DNA from: Nitrospiraceae bacterium | Lineage (GTDB): Bacteria > Nitrospirota > Thermodesulfovibrionia > UBA6902 | DNA length: 42,436 bases | NCBI GenBank assembly: GCA_003599275.1 | Contig: QZJG01000040.1 | Span: forward strand, 1 to 42,436 | Reading direction: 5' to 3' | Shown: positions 32,335 to 40,327 of the stretch, piece by piece | Layout of the letters: every line of letters begins with the position of its first letter | How positions within the stretch are numbered: position 1 is the first letter of the stretch | Made by a program: the position numbers and the translations under genes | Notes under the pieces: model-generated | Told to the model about the DNA's origin: nothing | Database searches by the model: none | The model's input: only the letters and a program-made list of their open reading frames with translations

Positions 32335-33302
32335 GGTTTTACGGGGCCTGCTTTGGCCCTGGATTTTGGAGGCTTCATACCTTTTACAATGTTGCTTGCA
32401 ATATCATAAAAATTAATGCCCGCCATGCTCGCACGTTTTTTGGTCAGAAAATCGGACATGTTGTTGATCGACGCATAGAGGGTATTGTCATATTGGGCGG
32501 TCCCCAGATCATCGATGGAAAGGCTGAGGTAGTTTTTCGCAACCGACTTGATAATAGTGCTGACGTTCTTCTCCCTCGCCTCTCTTACCATGTTCACAAT
32601 AAGCTTTATCCTTAACCCGTCAATGCAGCTTTGAAGTCTCTCCTGGCGGCCTTCTCCCAAAACTTTAAAGGCATCATAAAGCTTTGCTATGGAGTCGATG
32701 GGCTCGCCCTGGACCGAGACGCTTCCCCTTTTAATCAGTCCGAGCGCCTCATCATCTTTGCTGAAGGCCTCGTTCAGGCAACGGTATACGCCGGCCTTGA
32801 TGAAACCGTAGGCGTTCTGTACGGACGTTATCTGAGGGGTAAGCACGACTATTTTGTTCGGGGCATAAAGAAAAAAATCTATCGTGGTAAAGGACGTCCC
32901 CGCCCCTAAATCAAGAAGTATGACGTCGGCCTCAAGCCTTTTTAAATGGTTGAACAGCCGGGTCTTCTGTGTATACTTCGGGTTGGCCATCCCGAGGATG
33001 TCATCGGCGCCGCAGATCAGTTTCACGTTTTCCACAGGTGTGTCCATTGTCACTTCCTCGATGGACTCTACGTTCCTGTTTATGAAGTCTGCCAGGGTGT
33101 ACCGGGGGTATTTTATCCCGGCAAGCGTATGAAGATTGCTGCCGCCGAGGTCCGCATCCACGAGAGTGACCTTTTTGCCGAGCCTCGCCAGCGAGATCCC
33201 TAACATCAGGGTGACGATGCTCTTGCCGACGCCCCCCTTGCCGCCCCCTATCGCCCATAATTTGTTCTTTATCTCACCGGCTTCTCCGCCGTTATTTTTC
33301 AT
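32331..33302 (-). CDS. MinD/ParA-like ATPase (FlhG type) coupled to a PilZ gene
   Basis: A 323-residue P-loop ATPase of the MinD/ParA group: deviant Walker A GGKGGVGKS with the signature Lys, LVDADLGGSNLHTLAG (switch I), and LLDLGAGTSF (Walker B region). The sequence resembles FlhG/MinD-like ATPases that position polar structures. The basic, Pro-rich C-terminus (KPPKSRAKAGPVKP) has no obvious MinD amphipathic membrane helix. The start overlaps the upstream PilZ gene by 11 bases, so the pair is probably co-translated and acts in cyclic-di-GMP-regulated placement or motility. Target unknown. Confidence 0.88.
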   Translation of the reverse strand: MKNNGGEAGEIKNKLWAIGGGKGGVGKSIVTLMLGISLARLGKKVTLVDADLGGSNLHTLAGIKYPRYTLADFINRNVESIEEVTMDTPVENVKLICGADDILGMANPKYTQKTRLFNHLKRLEADVILLDLGAGTSFTTIDFFLYAPNKIVVLTPQITSVQNAYGFIKAGVYRCLNEAFSKDDEALGLIKRGSVSVQGEPIDSIAKLYDAFKVLGEGRQERLQSCIDGLRIKLIVNMVREAREKNVSTIIKSVAKNYLSLSIDDLGTAQYDNTLYASINNMSDFLTKKRASMAGINFYDIASNIVKGMKPPKSRAKAGPVKP

Positions 33303-33738
33303 ACTGTTCCCATAGGTTCCACATCATGTTATGGTCCTTGTTTTTCATGCCGATTAATTTCTCGATGGTATCGAGCTGCCAGCTTTCCATGTCCTTAAAC
33401 TCAATACCGATGCTTAAGCAATTACCGTTAGAGCCGCTTTTTTTGACCCATTTGATCCGGGCAAAGATATTTACCTTGCCTTCATGAGGAATGCTGAATG
33501 AGATTTTGATGCTAGATTTGTTCGCCTCTTTCAGACTGAATCTTCCGTATTTGTCTTCAAACTCCAGGGAGGCCCCGTCTATCGAGATGTCTCTCAGGTA
33601 TCCGTTAAAAGACGAATGGCCGGAGGTTTTGCGGAATACCTTGAATTTGACGGGATATGTAAATACCGAGCGGTGACAGTTTTTCCTCGTGTCATCAGAC
33701 GCAAAGGTATTCTTTTGCCTGGCGCCGCTGTTTCGCAT
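33292..33738 (-). CDS. PilZ-domain protein upstream of the MinD-like ATPase
   Basis: A 148-residue protein. The PilZ hallmark DISIDGASL (DxSxxG, about 51-59) is intact, and FARIKWVKKSG and LSIGIEFKDM follow as usual. The arginine motif at the start of the domain is RKNCHR, one residue longer than the standard RxxxR, so c-di-GMP binding may be altered. Its end overlaps the MinD-like gene by 11 bases. Role by context: regulatory partner of that ATPase. Confidence 0.82.
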   Translation of the reverse strand: MRNSGARQKNTFASDDTRKNCHRSVFTYPVKFKVFRKTSGHSSFNGYLRDISIDGASLEFEDKYGRFSLKEANKSSIKISFSIPHEGKVNIFARIKWVKKSGSNGNCLSIGIEFKDMESWQLDTIEKLIGMKNKDHNMMWNLWEQYEK

Positions 33739-33788
33739 AATAGCTTTATTCGGCTGAAAAATATTATTACTTTAGATTGTTATTGCGG

Positions 33789-35060
33789 CTATAAAAGCTC
33801 TGCTGCCCGTTCCGCCAGTGCCGATCTGGCCCCGTGTTTCAGATTAAGGTAGCAGAAGTTTTCTTCCTGGATAAATTTATTTATAAGGTGGGACAGGCCG
33901 TTGGAGGCGGCATCGAGGAAGGGGGAGTCTATCTGTTCCAGGTCGCCGGTAAATATGACCTTGGTACCCTCTCCGCAGCGAGTGATGATCGTCTTGACGT
34001 CAAGGGGCCTGAGGTTCTGTGCCTCGTCAATTATGAGAAAGCGCTTCGGCAGACTCCTCCCCCTTATATAGGTCAACGGTTCGATATGCACAATATCCGA
34101 CTCGACCAGATAATCTGCGCTACGGTAATCCGTGTTCTTGTCTCCCTCACGATCGTCAGGCGTGCCGACAATCACGTCGAGGTTGTCATAGATCGGCTGC
34201 ATCCAGGGGTGGAGTTTTTCCTTAACGTCCCCCGGCAGAAAACCCAGGTCGTTGCCAAGAGGGACGATAGGTCTTGCGACCACAACCTGTTCATATTTTC
34301 TCGACTGCTCCTGATGCCCTTTATACTGGGATTTCGGTTTCATACAGAAATATAAACCGGCGGCAATGGCGAGGAGTGTTTTGCCGGTGCCCGCCCTTCC
34401 CGTGAGGGCTATGACATTTATCTGGGGGGAGAGAAGGGCGTCAATGGCGCATTCCTGCTCAATATTTTTGGGAGAGATATTCATAATCTGGCGCTGTCTC
34501 CTGATCAGCTCCATATTGTTCTCCCCATATGCCCGGAATATTTTGTCGCCTGATTTCAAATACCTCACAGACCTGATGTCGTTCAACACGGCTTCATCCT
34601 CGATCAGGTTGCCGTATTTCTGAAACACCGTTGTTTTGTCTTTTAAATAGTCCTGCGTAACAAGCCCCAGGGAGTCGGCCTTGATCCTCACGGAAGTGTC
34701 CTTTGACACCAGTATTACGGGCTTCTGCCCGTCTTTGTCATTCGCGAGCGAGACAGCGGTCGATATGATCCTGTTGTCATTTGAAGGTCTCGGCAAATGC
34801 ATCTCTTCTTCGATTTTGACCCAGAGGCAGCCGCCTCCGGGCAATTTCACACCGGATGAGAGCTTGCCCAGCTCCCTGAATGAATCTATCAGTCTCAGGG
34901 CCTGTCTGGCCGAGAAGGGGATTTCGCCGTTGCCCCTTTTTAACTTGTCGAGCTCCTCTATGACGGTGATGGGCAATACAACGTCATTGTCGACGAAATG
35001 CAGAACGGCTTCAGGGTCGTGTATCAGGACATTGGTGTCAAGGACAAAAGATTTTTTCAT
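33789..35060 (-). CDS. PIN-PhoH ATPase (PhoH2-type)
   Basis: A 423-residue fusion. An N-terminal PIN RNase domain (FVLDTNVLIHDP, catalytic Asp near residue 8; VIEELDKLKRG) is followed by a PhoH ATPase domain with Walker A TGRAGTGKT (about 240) and VARPIVPLG, LPGDVKEKLHPW, FLIIDEAQN. PhoH2 proteins combine RNA helicase and ribonuclease activity. The usual PhoH2 antitoxin-like upstream gene is not seen. The ATG at 35060 has a TATAAT seven bases upstream and no Shine-Dalgarno, so it is probably leaderless. Confidence 0.92.
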   Translation of the reverse strand: MKKSFVLDTNVLIHDPEAVLHFVDNDVVLPITVIEELDKLKRGNGEIPFSARQALRLIDSFRELGKLSSGVKLPGGGCLWVKIEEEMHLPRPSNDNRIISTAVSLANDKDGQKPVILVSKDTSVRIKADSLGLVTQDYLKDKTTVFQKYGNLIEDEAVLNDIRSVRYLKSGDKIFRAYGENNMELIRRQRQIMNISPKNIEQECAIDALLSPQINVIALTGRAGTGKTLLAIAAGLYFCMKPKSQYKGHQEQSRKYEQVVVARPIVPLGNDLGFLPGDVKEKLHPWMQPIYDNLDVIVGTPDDREGDKNTDYRSADYLVESDIVHIEPLTYIRGRSLPKRFLIIDEAQNLRPLDVKTIITRCGEGTKVIFTGDLEQIDSPFLDAASNGLSHLINKFIQEENFCYLNLKHGARSALAERAAELL

Positions 35061-35067
35061 GCCGTTT

Positions 35068-35073
35068 ATTATA
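35068..35073 (-). promoter_or_regulatory. -10 box placed for a leaderless phoH transcript
   Basis: A perfect TATAAT on the minus strand ends seven bases before the ATG at 35060, with no Shine-Dalgarno in the gap. The -35 region is weak. Confidence 0.45.
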
Positions 35074-35087
35074 TAAGAAAAAGATAT

Positions 35088-35249
35088 CTATTGCTCGGAG
35101 CGTGAAGAGCGCTTGGTCAGACCCGTGGACTGTTTTGCGAGTTTCAAAAGACCTCGTAATGCAGTGTTGACGGAGTCTTCATTTGGGAAAGCTGCGGCCA
35201 CATCAGGGCTTAGGAGAACAAGATCCGTACCACTTGTGTCAGGTTTCAA
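35088..35249 (-). CDS. 53-residue protein overlapping the end of the secreted unknown
   Basis: Start TTG at 35249-35247 overlaps the TGA of the upstream gene as TTGA, and the frame runs to TAG at 35090-35088. The protein contains a well-formed segment, DLVLLSPDVAAAFPNEDSVNTALRGLL, typical of a real folded helix pair (aliphatic, with Asp/Glu caps), and ends in a basic tail TKRSSRSEQ. I recall similar 'PDVxxxFPxxxxVNxALR' sequences in uncharacterised small proteins but cannot name a family. It could also be the remnant of a larger gene. No Shine-Dalgarno, so translation would depend on coupling. Confidence 0.5.
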   Translation of the reverse strand: MKPDTSGTDLVLLSPDVAAAFPNEDSVNTALRGLLKLAKQSTGLTKRSSRSEQ

Positions 35250-35890
35250 TGAAGTGAGTATTCCTGGCCAAACATGGTTGTTGAAAAAAGCCGAAACTGA
35301 ACCGGCTTATCTTGAACAAAGGGAAACTCTTCACGAAATCCCGCGATGTATCGTTCGAAATCTTTTTTGCCTTCAATATAATAACGCCATAAAAATGGTT
35401 CTTTTGCGCAATCGAGACCGAAATGACCGATGTATACAATCTCTCCCGCTCCTACTGTAAAAGTCCCGCCAATCGGCTTTTTGTCCTTCATCAAAGTAGA
35501 TTCATCACCCTTGAGATGGCCGATATCCGAACGTGAACGAGCCACCTTTACATCAAAGCTCGAAAGAGCGTAATCGCCGGGTTCCATCAGCAAAACGTAA
35601 GGTACGAACGAATCCTTAGCATTAAGTTTTGAAGGAGTTTCAAGCGAGATTGTGGCGTCACTCGCTTTTGTTTCGTCCTTTTGTATTTTGGAGAACTTCA
35701 AGGCTTCCATCTGTGCGTTATCCAATCCTCCACATTTCCAATAACGACCCCAATTCACATGAAGTATTACAACTGCTTTTTGATTTCCAGCCTCTGTATA
35801 ATTCTTCTTTGTCAGTTCATTTAATTCAGCGGCGTAAAGCGAAGTCGAGATGAAAACTGCGAGGATCGTTGCTAAACACGTCCTTTGCAT
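35246..35890 (-). CDS. Exported protein of unknown function
   Basis: I choose the ATG at 35890 because GAAAGGAG precedes it by eight bases and the protein begins with a signal peptide (MQRTCLATILAVFISTSLYA). The mature part is about 195 residues, with a Trp/Cys-rich start (VNWGRYWKCGG) and two cysteines in total (WKCGG, LDCAKEP) that could form a disulfide. No catalytic motif or lipobox is seen and no family is recognised. Codon use and a lower GC (about 45%) differ slightly from neighbours. Periplasmic or secreted, function open. Confidence 0.72.
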   Translation of the reverse strand: MQRTCLATILAVFISTSLYAAELNELTKKNYTEAGNQKAVVILHVNWGRYWKCGGLDNAQMEALKFSKIQKDETKASDATISLETPSKLNAKDSFVPYVLLMEPGDYALSSFDVKVARSRSDIGHLKGDESTLMKDKKPIGGTFTVGAGEIVYIGHFGLDCAKEPFLWRYYIEGKKDFERYIAGFREEFPFVQDKPVQFRLFSTTMFGQEYSLH

Positions 35891-36166
35891 ACTTTGGCTC
35901 CTTTCGCGACCAACGCCATGATGTCTGACGAAATTCTGCGTATAGTATAACAAGGATTACTTTGTTTGCGTAAAATCTAACCAGCTATTGGATAGTTTCC
36001 CGATAATATCAGAGGTCTTTGTAGTACGTCAATGAAAAAATATTTCCGTCTTGACGGGACTAATTGATATCTGTACATAGTGAACCGGACTAATATCCAT
36101 GCATAAAATTCCAATGCGAACCATGGCAGTTCTTTGTGTTTATTAGGGTTATTTATGGAGGGAATT

Positions 36167-36243
<77 letters not shown>

Positions 36244-36253
36244 GAGGTTTAAG

Positions 36254-36281
36254 AATATATAATGTATAAGTTAAAAATCAA
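36254..36281 (-). promoter_or_regulatory. Promoter of tRNA-Pro
   Basis: TTGATT (36281-36276), 16-base spacer, TATATT (36259-36254), ten bases before the tRNA 5' end. Confidence 0.55.
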
Positions 36282-36327
36282 TTTCCTGTCTGCGGACTGT
36301 AAAAATCAGGAACGGAGCACTGTCAAT

Positions 36328-37086
36328 TTATTTCCTGTATCCATGCTTGAAGTCTCTGTGATAAAGCTTTGATTCTTTCCCCAGCGATTTCTCCGAAGCC
36401 CTCAGAGATTCGCCGACATAAATCAGGGCGGTTTTTTTAATGCCCGATTCTTTGACGATGTCCGCAATCTGATCTAATGTCCCCCGTATAATTTTCTGGT
36501 CCGGCCATGATGCCTTTTCAATCACAGCCACCGGCGTGTCCCCCGTGTAACCCTTGAGCAATTCTTCCCTGACTTTGTCGATCATCCCCACGCTCAAGAA
36601 AATCACCATCGAGGCCCCGTGTTTTGCAAGCTCGCCAAGACCTTCTTTCCCGGGGACCGGGGTCCTTCCTTCAATCCTGGTAAAGATGACGGTCTGGCTT
36701 ATCTCGGGGATGGTGAGCTCCTGTCCAAGCGCTGCTGCCCCTGCCATTGCAGAAGATACGCCGGGAACGACCTCGTATGGGATATCCATCTCTCGCAGCC
36801 TCTCTATCTGTTCCGATATCGCACTGTAAAAGGCCGTGTCTCCGGTATGAAGCCTGACGATGAGTTCCCCTTTGTCAAAAGCCCCCCTTATGAGATTCAT
36901 TATGTCATCAAGCGTCATACCCGATGAATCATGGACCGCCGCCTTAATCCCGTCTAACAATCCCGGATTCACAAGGCTCCCCGCGTAAATGACCACATCG
37001 GCTTCATCAAGAAGCCTTCTGCCTTTGAGGGTGATCAACTCGGGGTCGCCCGGACCCGCGCCGATGAAATAAATCTTCTTATCCAT
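36328..37086 (-). CDS. cbiF: Precorrin-4/cobalt-precorrin-4 C11-methyltransferase
   Basis: A 252-residue SAM-dependent methyltransferase of the corrin C-methylase fold: YFIGAGPGDPELITLKG (P-rich SAM loop), VIYAGSLVNPGLL, RLHTGDTAFYSAISEQ, PGVSSAMAGAAALGQELT. It adds the C-11 methyl during cobalamin ring synthesis. The gene overlaps the HD gene by eight bases. Whether the organism uses the anaerobic (Cbi) or aerobic (Cob) route is not decided by this protein alone, though CbiET-type neighbours and an anaerobic setting favour the Cbi route. Confidence 0.92.
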   Translation of the reverse strand: MDKKIYFIGAGPGDPELITLKGRRLLDEADVVIYAGSLVNPGLLDGIKAAVHDSSGMTLDDIMNLIRGAFDKGELIVRLHTGDTAFYSAISEQIERLREMDIPYEVVPGVSSAMAGAAALGQELTIPEISQTVIFTRIEGRTPVPGKEGLGELAKHGASMVIFLSVGMIDKVREELLKGYTGDTPVAVIEKASWPDQKIIRGTLDQIADIVKESGIKKTALIYVGESLRASEKSLGKESKLYHRDFKHGYRK

Positions 37087-37867
37087 TTTCGAGCCGTTCC
37101 GTTACGTACTGCTGCAGGAAGGACAAGGCCTTGACCACTTCTTCCGTCTGCGGCAGTTTGTCCGCGATCTTCCCGATATAATTTCTCTCCTGCAGAAGCC
37201 TTATTGATTCCCTGAAATTCATATCGAATACCCAGGACAGCTTCATGATCCTGAAATCGTTTTCAGTTTTGATACTTGAATAAGACGCCACTTTGCGCTC
37301 GAAGATGCTCGAAAGCATGATCTTCGAATATTCCGGCGTGTCGGGTACCCCGAAAGCCGTAGCAGAGGCCCTTTCCCCGGCAGGGCTTTCGTAGTATTCG
37401 ATGAAGACGCGATAAATATCGACCTTGTCCGCGTCCCTGACCAGTTTCAGAAAGAAAGCGGTCCTGTCATCCATGTCCTTCGGTATCGCCAGCGCGCCGT
37501 GGAATTTCACCGTATTTATTATTAAAATTCGTTCGTCTTCCGAAAGGTCCCGGAGGATGTTTTTTTCAATAAGCGTTTTTGTCCCGAGCAGTCCATGATT
37601 GACCGAGACGGCATCTTTAAAGGTCTTGTACCTGGCATATTGGGGGAACCTGCCGATATCGTGGAAAAGCGCGACGGTCTCTGCAAGCCGTTTATCATTC
37701 CCGCCTGGTGATAAGCTGTTGATTATCTCAAGGATGTTTTCGCATACATGATGTGTATGCACCACCTTGAGTAGTATATTTTTCTGGTCTTCTTTGTCCT
37801 GCGAATAGTGCGATCCCGAAAAATCGTCAAACCAGTTTTTAAAGTAACTCAGGTCCTGTTCTGTCAT
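37079..37867 (-). CDS. HD-domain hydrolase embedded in the cobalamin operon
   Basis: A 262-residue HD-superfamily protein. Metal-binding motifs: H near 37-40 (HTHH), the HD pair in VALFHDIGRFPQ (H69, D70), and the later D in VRDADKVDIYR. It would be a metal-dependent phosphohydrolase, substrate unknown. It overlaps the cbiF gene (eight bases) and the cbiL gene (ATGA, 37867-37864), so it is translated with corrin genes. No corrin pathway step is known to me that needs an HD hydrolase; dNTP, signalling nucleotide or a phosphorylated cobalamin intermediate are all possible. Confidence 0.85.
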   Translation of the reverse strand: MTEQDLSYFKNWFDDFSGSHYSQDKEDQKNILLKVVHTHHVCENILEIINSLSPGGNDKRLAETVALFHDIGRFPQYARYKTFKDAVSVNHGLLGTKTLIEKNILRDLSEDERILIINTVKFHGALAIPKDMDDRTAFFLKLVRDADKVDIYRVFIEYYESPAGERASATAFGVPDTPEYSKIMLSSIFERKVASYSSIKTENDFRIMKLSWVFDMNFRESIRLLQERNYIGKIADKLPQTEEVVKALSFLQQYVTERLENG

Positions 37868-38640
37868 TTCCTCACTATTATCATCGAGAAGTAACTCAGG
37901 TCTTCCCGCTTCATGCTCTGTATGTCTCTGACTATCTTCTCGTCTTCCATGCCGGCCCTGCCGACATAAACGGCCTTGCCGGTCAAATCCATTTCCCGGA
38001 GCAGCTCCACCACCCGGTCAAACACCTTATGTACTTTCATGAGCACCACGGTATCAAATGCCTCCAGCGTAGTTTTGATATCATCCATGTAGTTGGCGGG
38101 CAGTATGGCGATACTGTCGTCACCGAGGGCGAGAGATATCCCGGCCCTTGCGGCGGCGGCGTTTATAGAGGAGACCCCGGGGATTATCTCAATATCAAGA
38201 TCGGGCAGATGCGCCTTAAGCCTGTCATACAAGTAATAAAAAGTGCTGTAAATTGTCGGATCGCCGAGGGTGAGAAAGGCAACATTATTGCCTGCTCTCA
38301 ATTTACTCAAAATCAGTTGTGCGGTCTGGTCCCACTTTATATCAAGCTCGTTCTCTTCTTCTTGACCCTTGACCCTCGGAATCGAGTTCGGCACGAATCT
38401 CCGATCGTATCGACTTGACCCTTGACCCTTTGTTTTTTGCATCGGAAAATGCGCTTCAATTATTTCTTTGCCGTCAAGGTCCACCGCCTTCTGCACAATC
38501 GACAGGGCAAGGCTGCTGCCTTCTTCCCTGCCCTTCGGCACGCAGATTATTTTTGCATTTTCAAGCGCACGCAGGGCCTTTACCGTCAGGAGCTCCGGAT
38601 CGCCCGGACCGACACCGATAACAGTCAGCTTTCCCGGCAT
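37864..38640 (-). CDS. cbiL: Precorrin-2/cobalt-factor-II C20-methyltransferase with in-frame repeat insert
   Basis: A 258-residue corrin methyltransferase: VIGVGPGDPELLTVKALRAL at the N-terminus, VAFLTLGDPTIYSTFYYLYDRL, PGVSSINAAAARAGISLA. It adds the C-20 methyl group. Family members are usually about 230-240 residues. Between IEAHFPMQK and DIKWDQTAQ there is an unusual stretch (residues about 70-95) encoded by a GGTCAAGGGTCAAG repeat element, accounting for the extra length. The reading frame stays open. Activity could be retained because the insert lies on a surface loop before the conserved LGDPT motif. Confidence 0.92.
   Translation of the reverse strand: MPGKLTVIGVGPGDPELLTVKALRALENAKIICVPKGREEGSSLALSIVQKAVDLDGKEIIEAHFPMQKTKGQGSSRYDRRFVPNSIPRVKGQEEENELDIKWDQTAQLILSKLRAGNNVAFLTLGDPTIYSTFYYLYDRLKAHLPDLDIEIIPGVSSINAAAARAGISLALGDDSIAILPANYMDDIKTTLEAFDTVVLMKVHKVFDRVVELLREMDLTGKAVYVGRAGMEDEKIVRDIQSMKREDLSYFSMIIVRK
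38361..38428. repeat. Repeat element inside cbiL, two 15-base direct copies
   Basis: CTTGACCCTTGACCC occurs at 38361-38375 and again at 38414-38428, in the same orientation, with 38 unrelated bases between. The whole is in frame and coding. Confidence 0.85.
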
Positions 38641-40023
38641 TCAGGCTTTTTCTCCCGTAATGATGAAGACCGGATTCAGGGCATGCATATGCCTTTTCCC
38701 GCCGACCATTTTTGATCTTGAGACCGAGACCTCACAGACATCGGCGCTGAAGCCGTTCTCTTCAAGCGCCCTGACTGCATCATTCAATGTCTCAAGCGTA
38801 GCAGCATTTACAACAATGATTCCAACGCTCATTAACGATGCTGTATAACTCACTATCCCGCCGAGCCTGCCGCCGCTGCCTCCGATAAAGACCCTGTCGG
38901 GAACGGGCAAGTCTTTCAGCGCCTCCGGCGCTTCGCCCTTCGTTACTTTTACATTCACGGCCCCGAAGCCGTCTTTATTGGCGGCAATATTGCCTGCCTG
39001 TTCATCATTTCTCTCTATAGCGAATACCTTGAGCTCCGGACAAAGCCTTGCAGCCTCAAGCGACACCGCGCCAGAGCCTGCGCCGATGTCCCATAATACG
39101 CCTTTCTGCGGCAGTCTCAATTTGTGTATTGTAACGGCCCTCGCCTCGTCCTTCGTTATCATGCCTTTTGAGTGGCGGATATCTGTTTCTTTAAGCCCGA
39201 ATCCCGGGCCCGAAACCTGGAGGCCCTTCCGCGCTATAACGACCACATTCGGATGGTCAAAAGAAAGGTTTGCAATCTCTTCAGGCGTGCCCTCCGTGAT
39301 TTTTTCATCAGGGTAGCCGAGTTTTTCGCAAACGTAGATATGTATGCTGTCATTGCGAGCCGGAAGCGAAGCAATCTCATCCACTAAGATTGCGGAGCCT
39401 GTTCCGGGCCTCTCTTGAGATTGCTTCGGCTCTCCTTGAGAGCCTCGCAATGACAGGCGAGGAATCTCGCTCCTCGCAATGACCTTGGCAATTACAGCCG
39501 GATTATTCACCCGGTCTGTCAGGACCGCAAGCTTGCTGTGTCTGGAAATCAGAGACGGTATATCACCTATTTCATATTCGAGCTTTCTCCTCTTTGCCGG
39601 ATCGGGCCCGCCATGAAAGCTTACGAAAAGCGCATCTGTCCATGTCTCTTTTATCCTTGAAAATGCAATCTGTACGCTCGAAAGGTCAGGGTATATTTCC
39701 ACAACGTCTTTATCGAACTCCTCGAGGACCAGCCTGCCGATGCCAAAGAACATGGGGTCGCCTGATGCGAGAAGGGTGATGTTCTGATATCCGGAGTTTG
39801 GGTTCCGTGGGTTGGAATTAATATGCTCCCTGAGGAAATCCATTGTTTCATGGATGTCACTCAGCACTTTGATCCTGTCTTTAACGGTTTCGTATTCAGC
39901 ATAACCTTTAAAGACGTCAAGCAGCCTGCCGTTTGCAAGGACAACGTCTGACTTGCAAACAGCTTCGCCGGCCTTTTTATCGAGCGGCCTGTAACCGATC
40001 CCTGCGACGTGGAGTTTGGTCAC
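38641..40023 (-). CDS. cbiET: Bifunctional CbiE/CbiT corrin methyltransferase-decarboxylase with in-frame palindromic insert
   Basis: A 460-residue fusion. The N-terminal part is the CbiE methylase (VAGIGYRPLDKKA; LASGDPMFFGIGRL; IYVCEKLGYPDEKI). From about residue 275 comes CbiT, with SAM motif LWDIGAGSGAVSLEAARL and FIGGSGGRLGGI. Together they methylate C-5 and C-15 and remove the C-12 acetate carboxyl. Residues about 181-225 (from SEIPRLSLRG to LPARNDS) do not fit CbiE: the flanks IAKVIAR and IHIYVCEKLG would join directly in a typical CbiE. This part is a 135-base palindromic repeat read in frame. The start is a GTG at 40023, seven bases after the small Trm112-like gene, without a Shine-Dalgarno. 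Confidence 0.93.
   Translation of the reverse strand: MTKLHVAGIGYRPLDKKAGEAVCKSDVVLANGRLLDVFKGYAEYETVKDRIKVLSDIHETMDFLREHINSNPRNPNSGYQNITLLASGDPMFFGIGRLVLEEFDKDVVEIYPDLSSVQIAFSRIKETWTDALFVSFHGGPDPAKRRKLEYEIGDIPSLISRHSKLAVLTDRVNNPAVIAKVIARSEIPRLSLRGSQGEPKQSQERPGTGSAILVDEIASLPARNDSIHIYVCEKLGYPDEKITEGTPEEIANLSFDHPNVVVIARKGLQVSGPGFGLKETDIRHSKGMITKDEARAVTIHKLRLPQKGVLWDIGAGSGAVSLEAARLCPELKVFAIERNDEQAGNIAANKDGFGAVNVKVTKGEAPEALKDLPVPDRVFIGGSGGRLGGIVSYTASLMSVGIIVVNAATLETLNDAVRALEENGFSADVCEVSVSRSKMVGGKRHMHALNPVFIITGEKA
39349..39483. repeat. Palindromic repeat element inserted in frame in cbiET
   Basis: GTCATTGCGAG (39349-39359) is inverted as CTCGCAATGAC at 39444-39454 and again at 39473-39483. An inner pair CGAAGCAATCT (39367-39377) and AGATTGCTTCG (39418-39428) is also perfectly inverted. 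The 135 bases equal 45 codons and contain no stop in the cbiET frame. Confidence 0.9.
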
Positions 40024-40029
40024 TGTCTG

Positions 40030-40203
40030 TTATTGCCCGATCTTCCCGGCTTCGTCCACAAGCATTATCGGGATGCCGTCTTTAATGTGGTACACGAGCC
40101 TGCATTTATCGCAAATGAGGCCGTTCCCCGTTTCGTTCAATCTGATGTCTCCCTTGCACTGCGGACAGGCGAGGATATCGAGCAGTTCTTTCTTTAAGGG
40201 CAT
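40030..40203 (-). CDS. Trm112/YcaR-like zinc-ribbon protein
   Basis: A 57-residue protein with CCGGAGGTGATT before the ATG at 40203. It has two Cys pairs, ACPQCKGD and ICDKCRLVY, and the family ending HIKDGIPIML. This matches the Trm112p/UPF0434 (YcaR) family. Eukaryotic and archaeal Trm112 activate methyltransferases; bacterial members are mostly uncharacterised. Being first in an operon of SAM-dependent methyltransferases is suggestive. The cbiET GTG follows six bases after its stop. Confidence 0.9.
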   Translation of the reverse strand: MPLKKELLDILACPQCKGDIRLNETGNGLICDKCRLVYHIKDGIPIMLVDEAGKIGQ

Positions 40204-40290
40204 AATCACCTCCGGATATAATGGTACATAATAACAACTTGCCCCACTTTACCACAAGAAAGTCAGCGCGGACATTTCAAATGCATAAAG

Positions 40291-40319
40291 TTGACTTACC
40301 CCGGTTGTATCCTTAAACT
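40291..40319 (+). promoter_or_regulatory. Promoter placed for a leaderless argS transcript
   Basis: TTGACT (40291-40296), 17-base spacer, TAAACT (40314-40319), then eight bases to the ATG at 40328 with no Shine-Dalgarno. Confidence 0.6.
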
Positions 40320-40327
40320 TATTTAGC

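Noticed and set aside
38361..38428. CRISPR-like direct repeats in cbiL
   Set aside because: Only two 15-base copies, inside a coding frame, with no spacers of regular length and no cas genes in the window.
40204..40327. Cobalamin riboswitch upstream of the corrin operon
   Set aside because: Only 124 bases shared with divergent argS; no B12-box-like sequence or matching helices seen.
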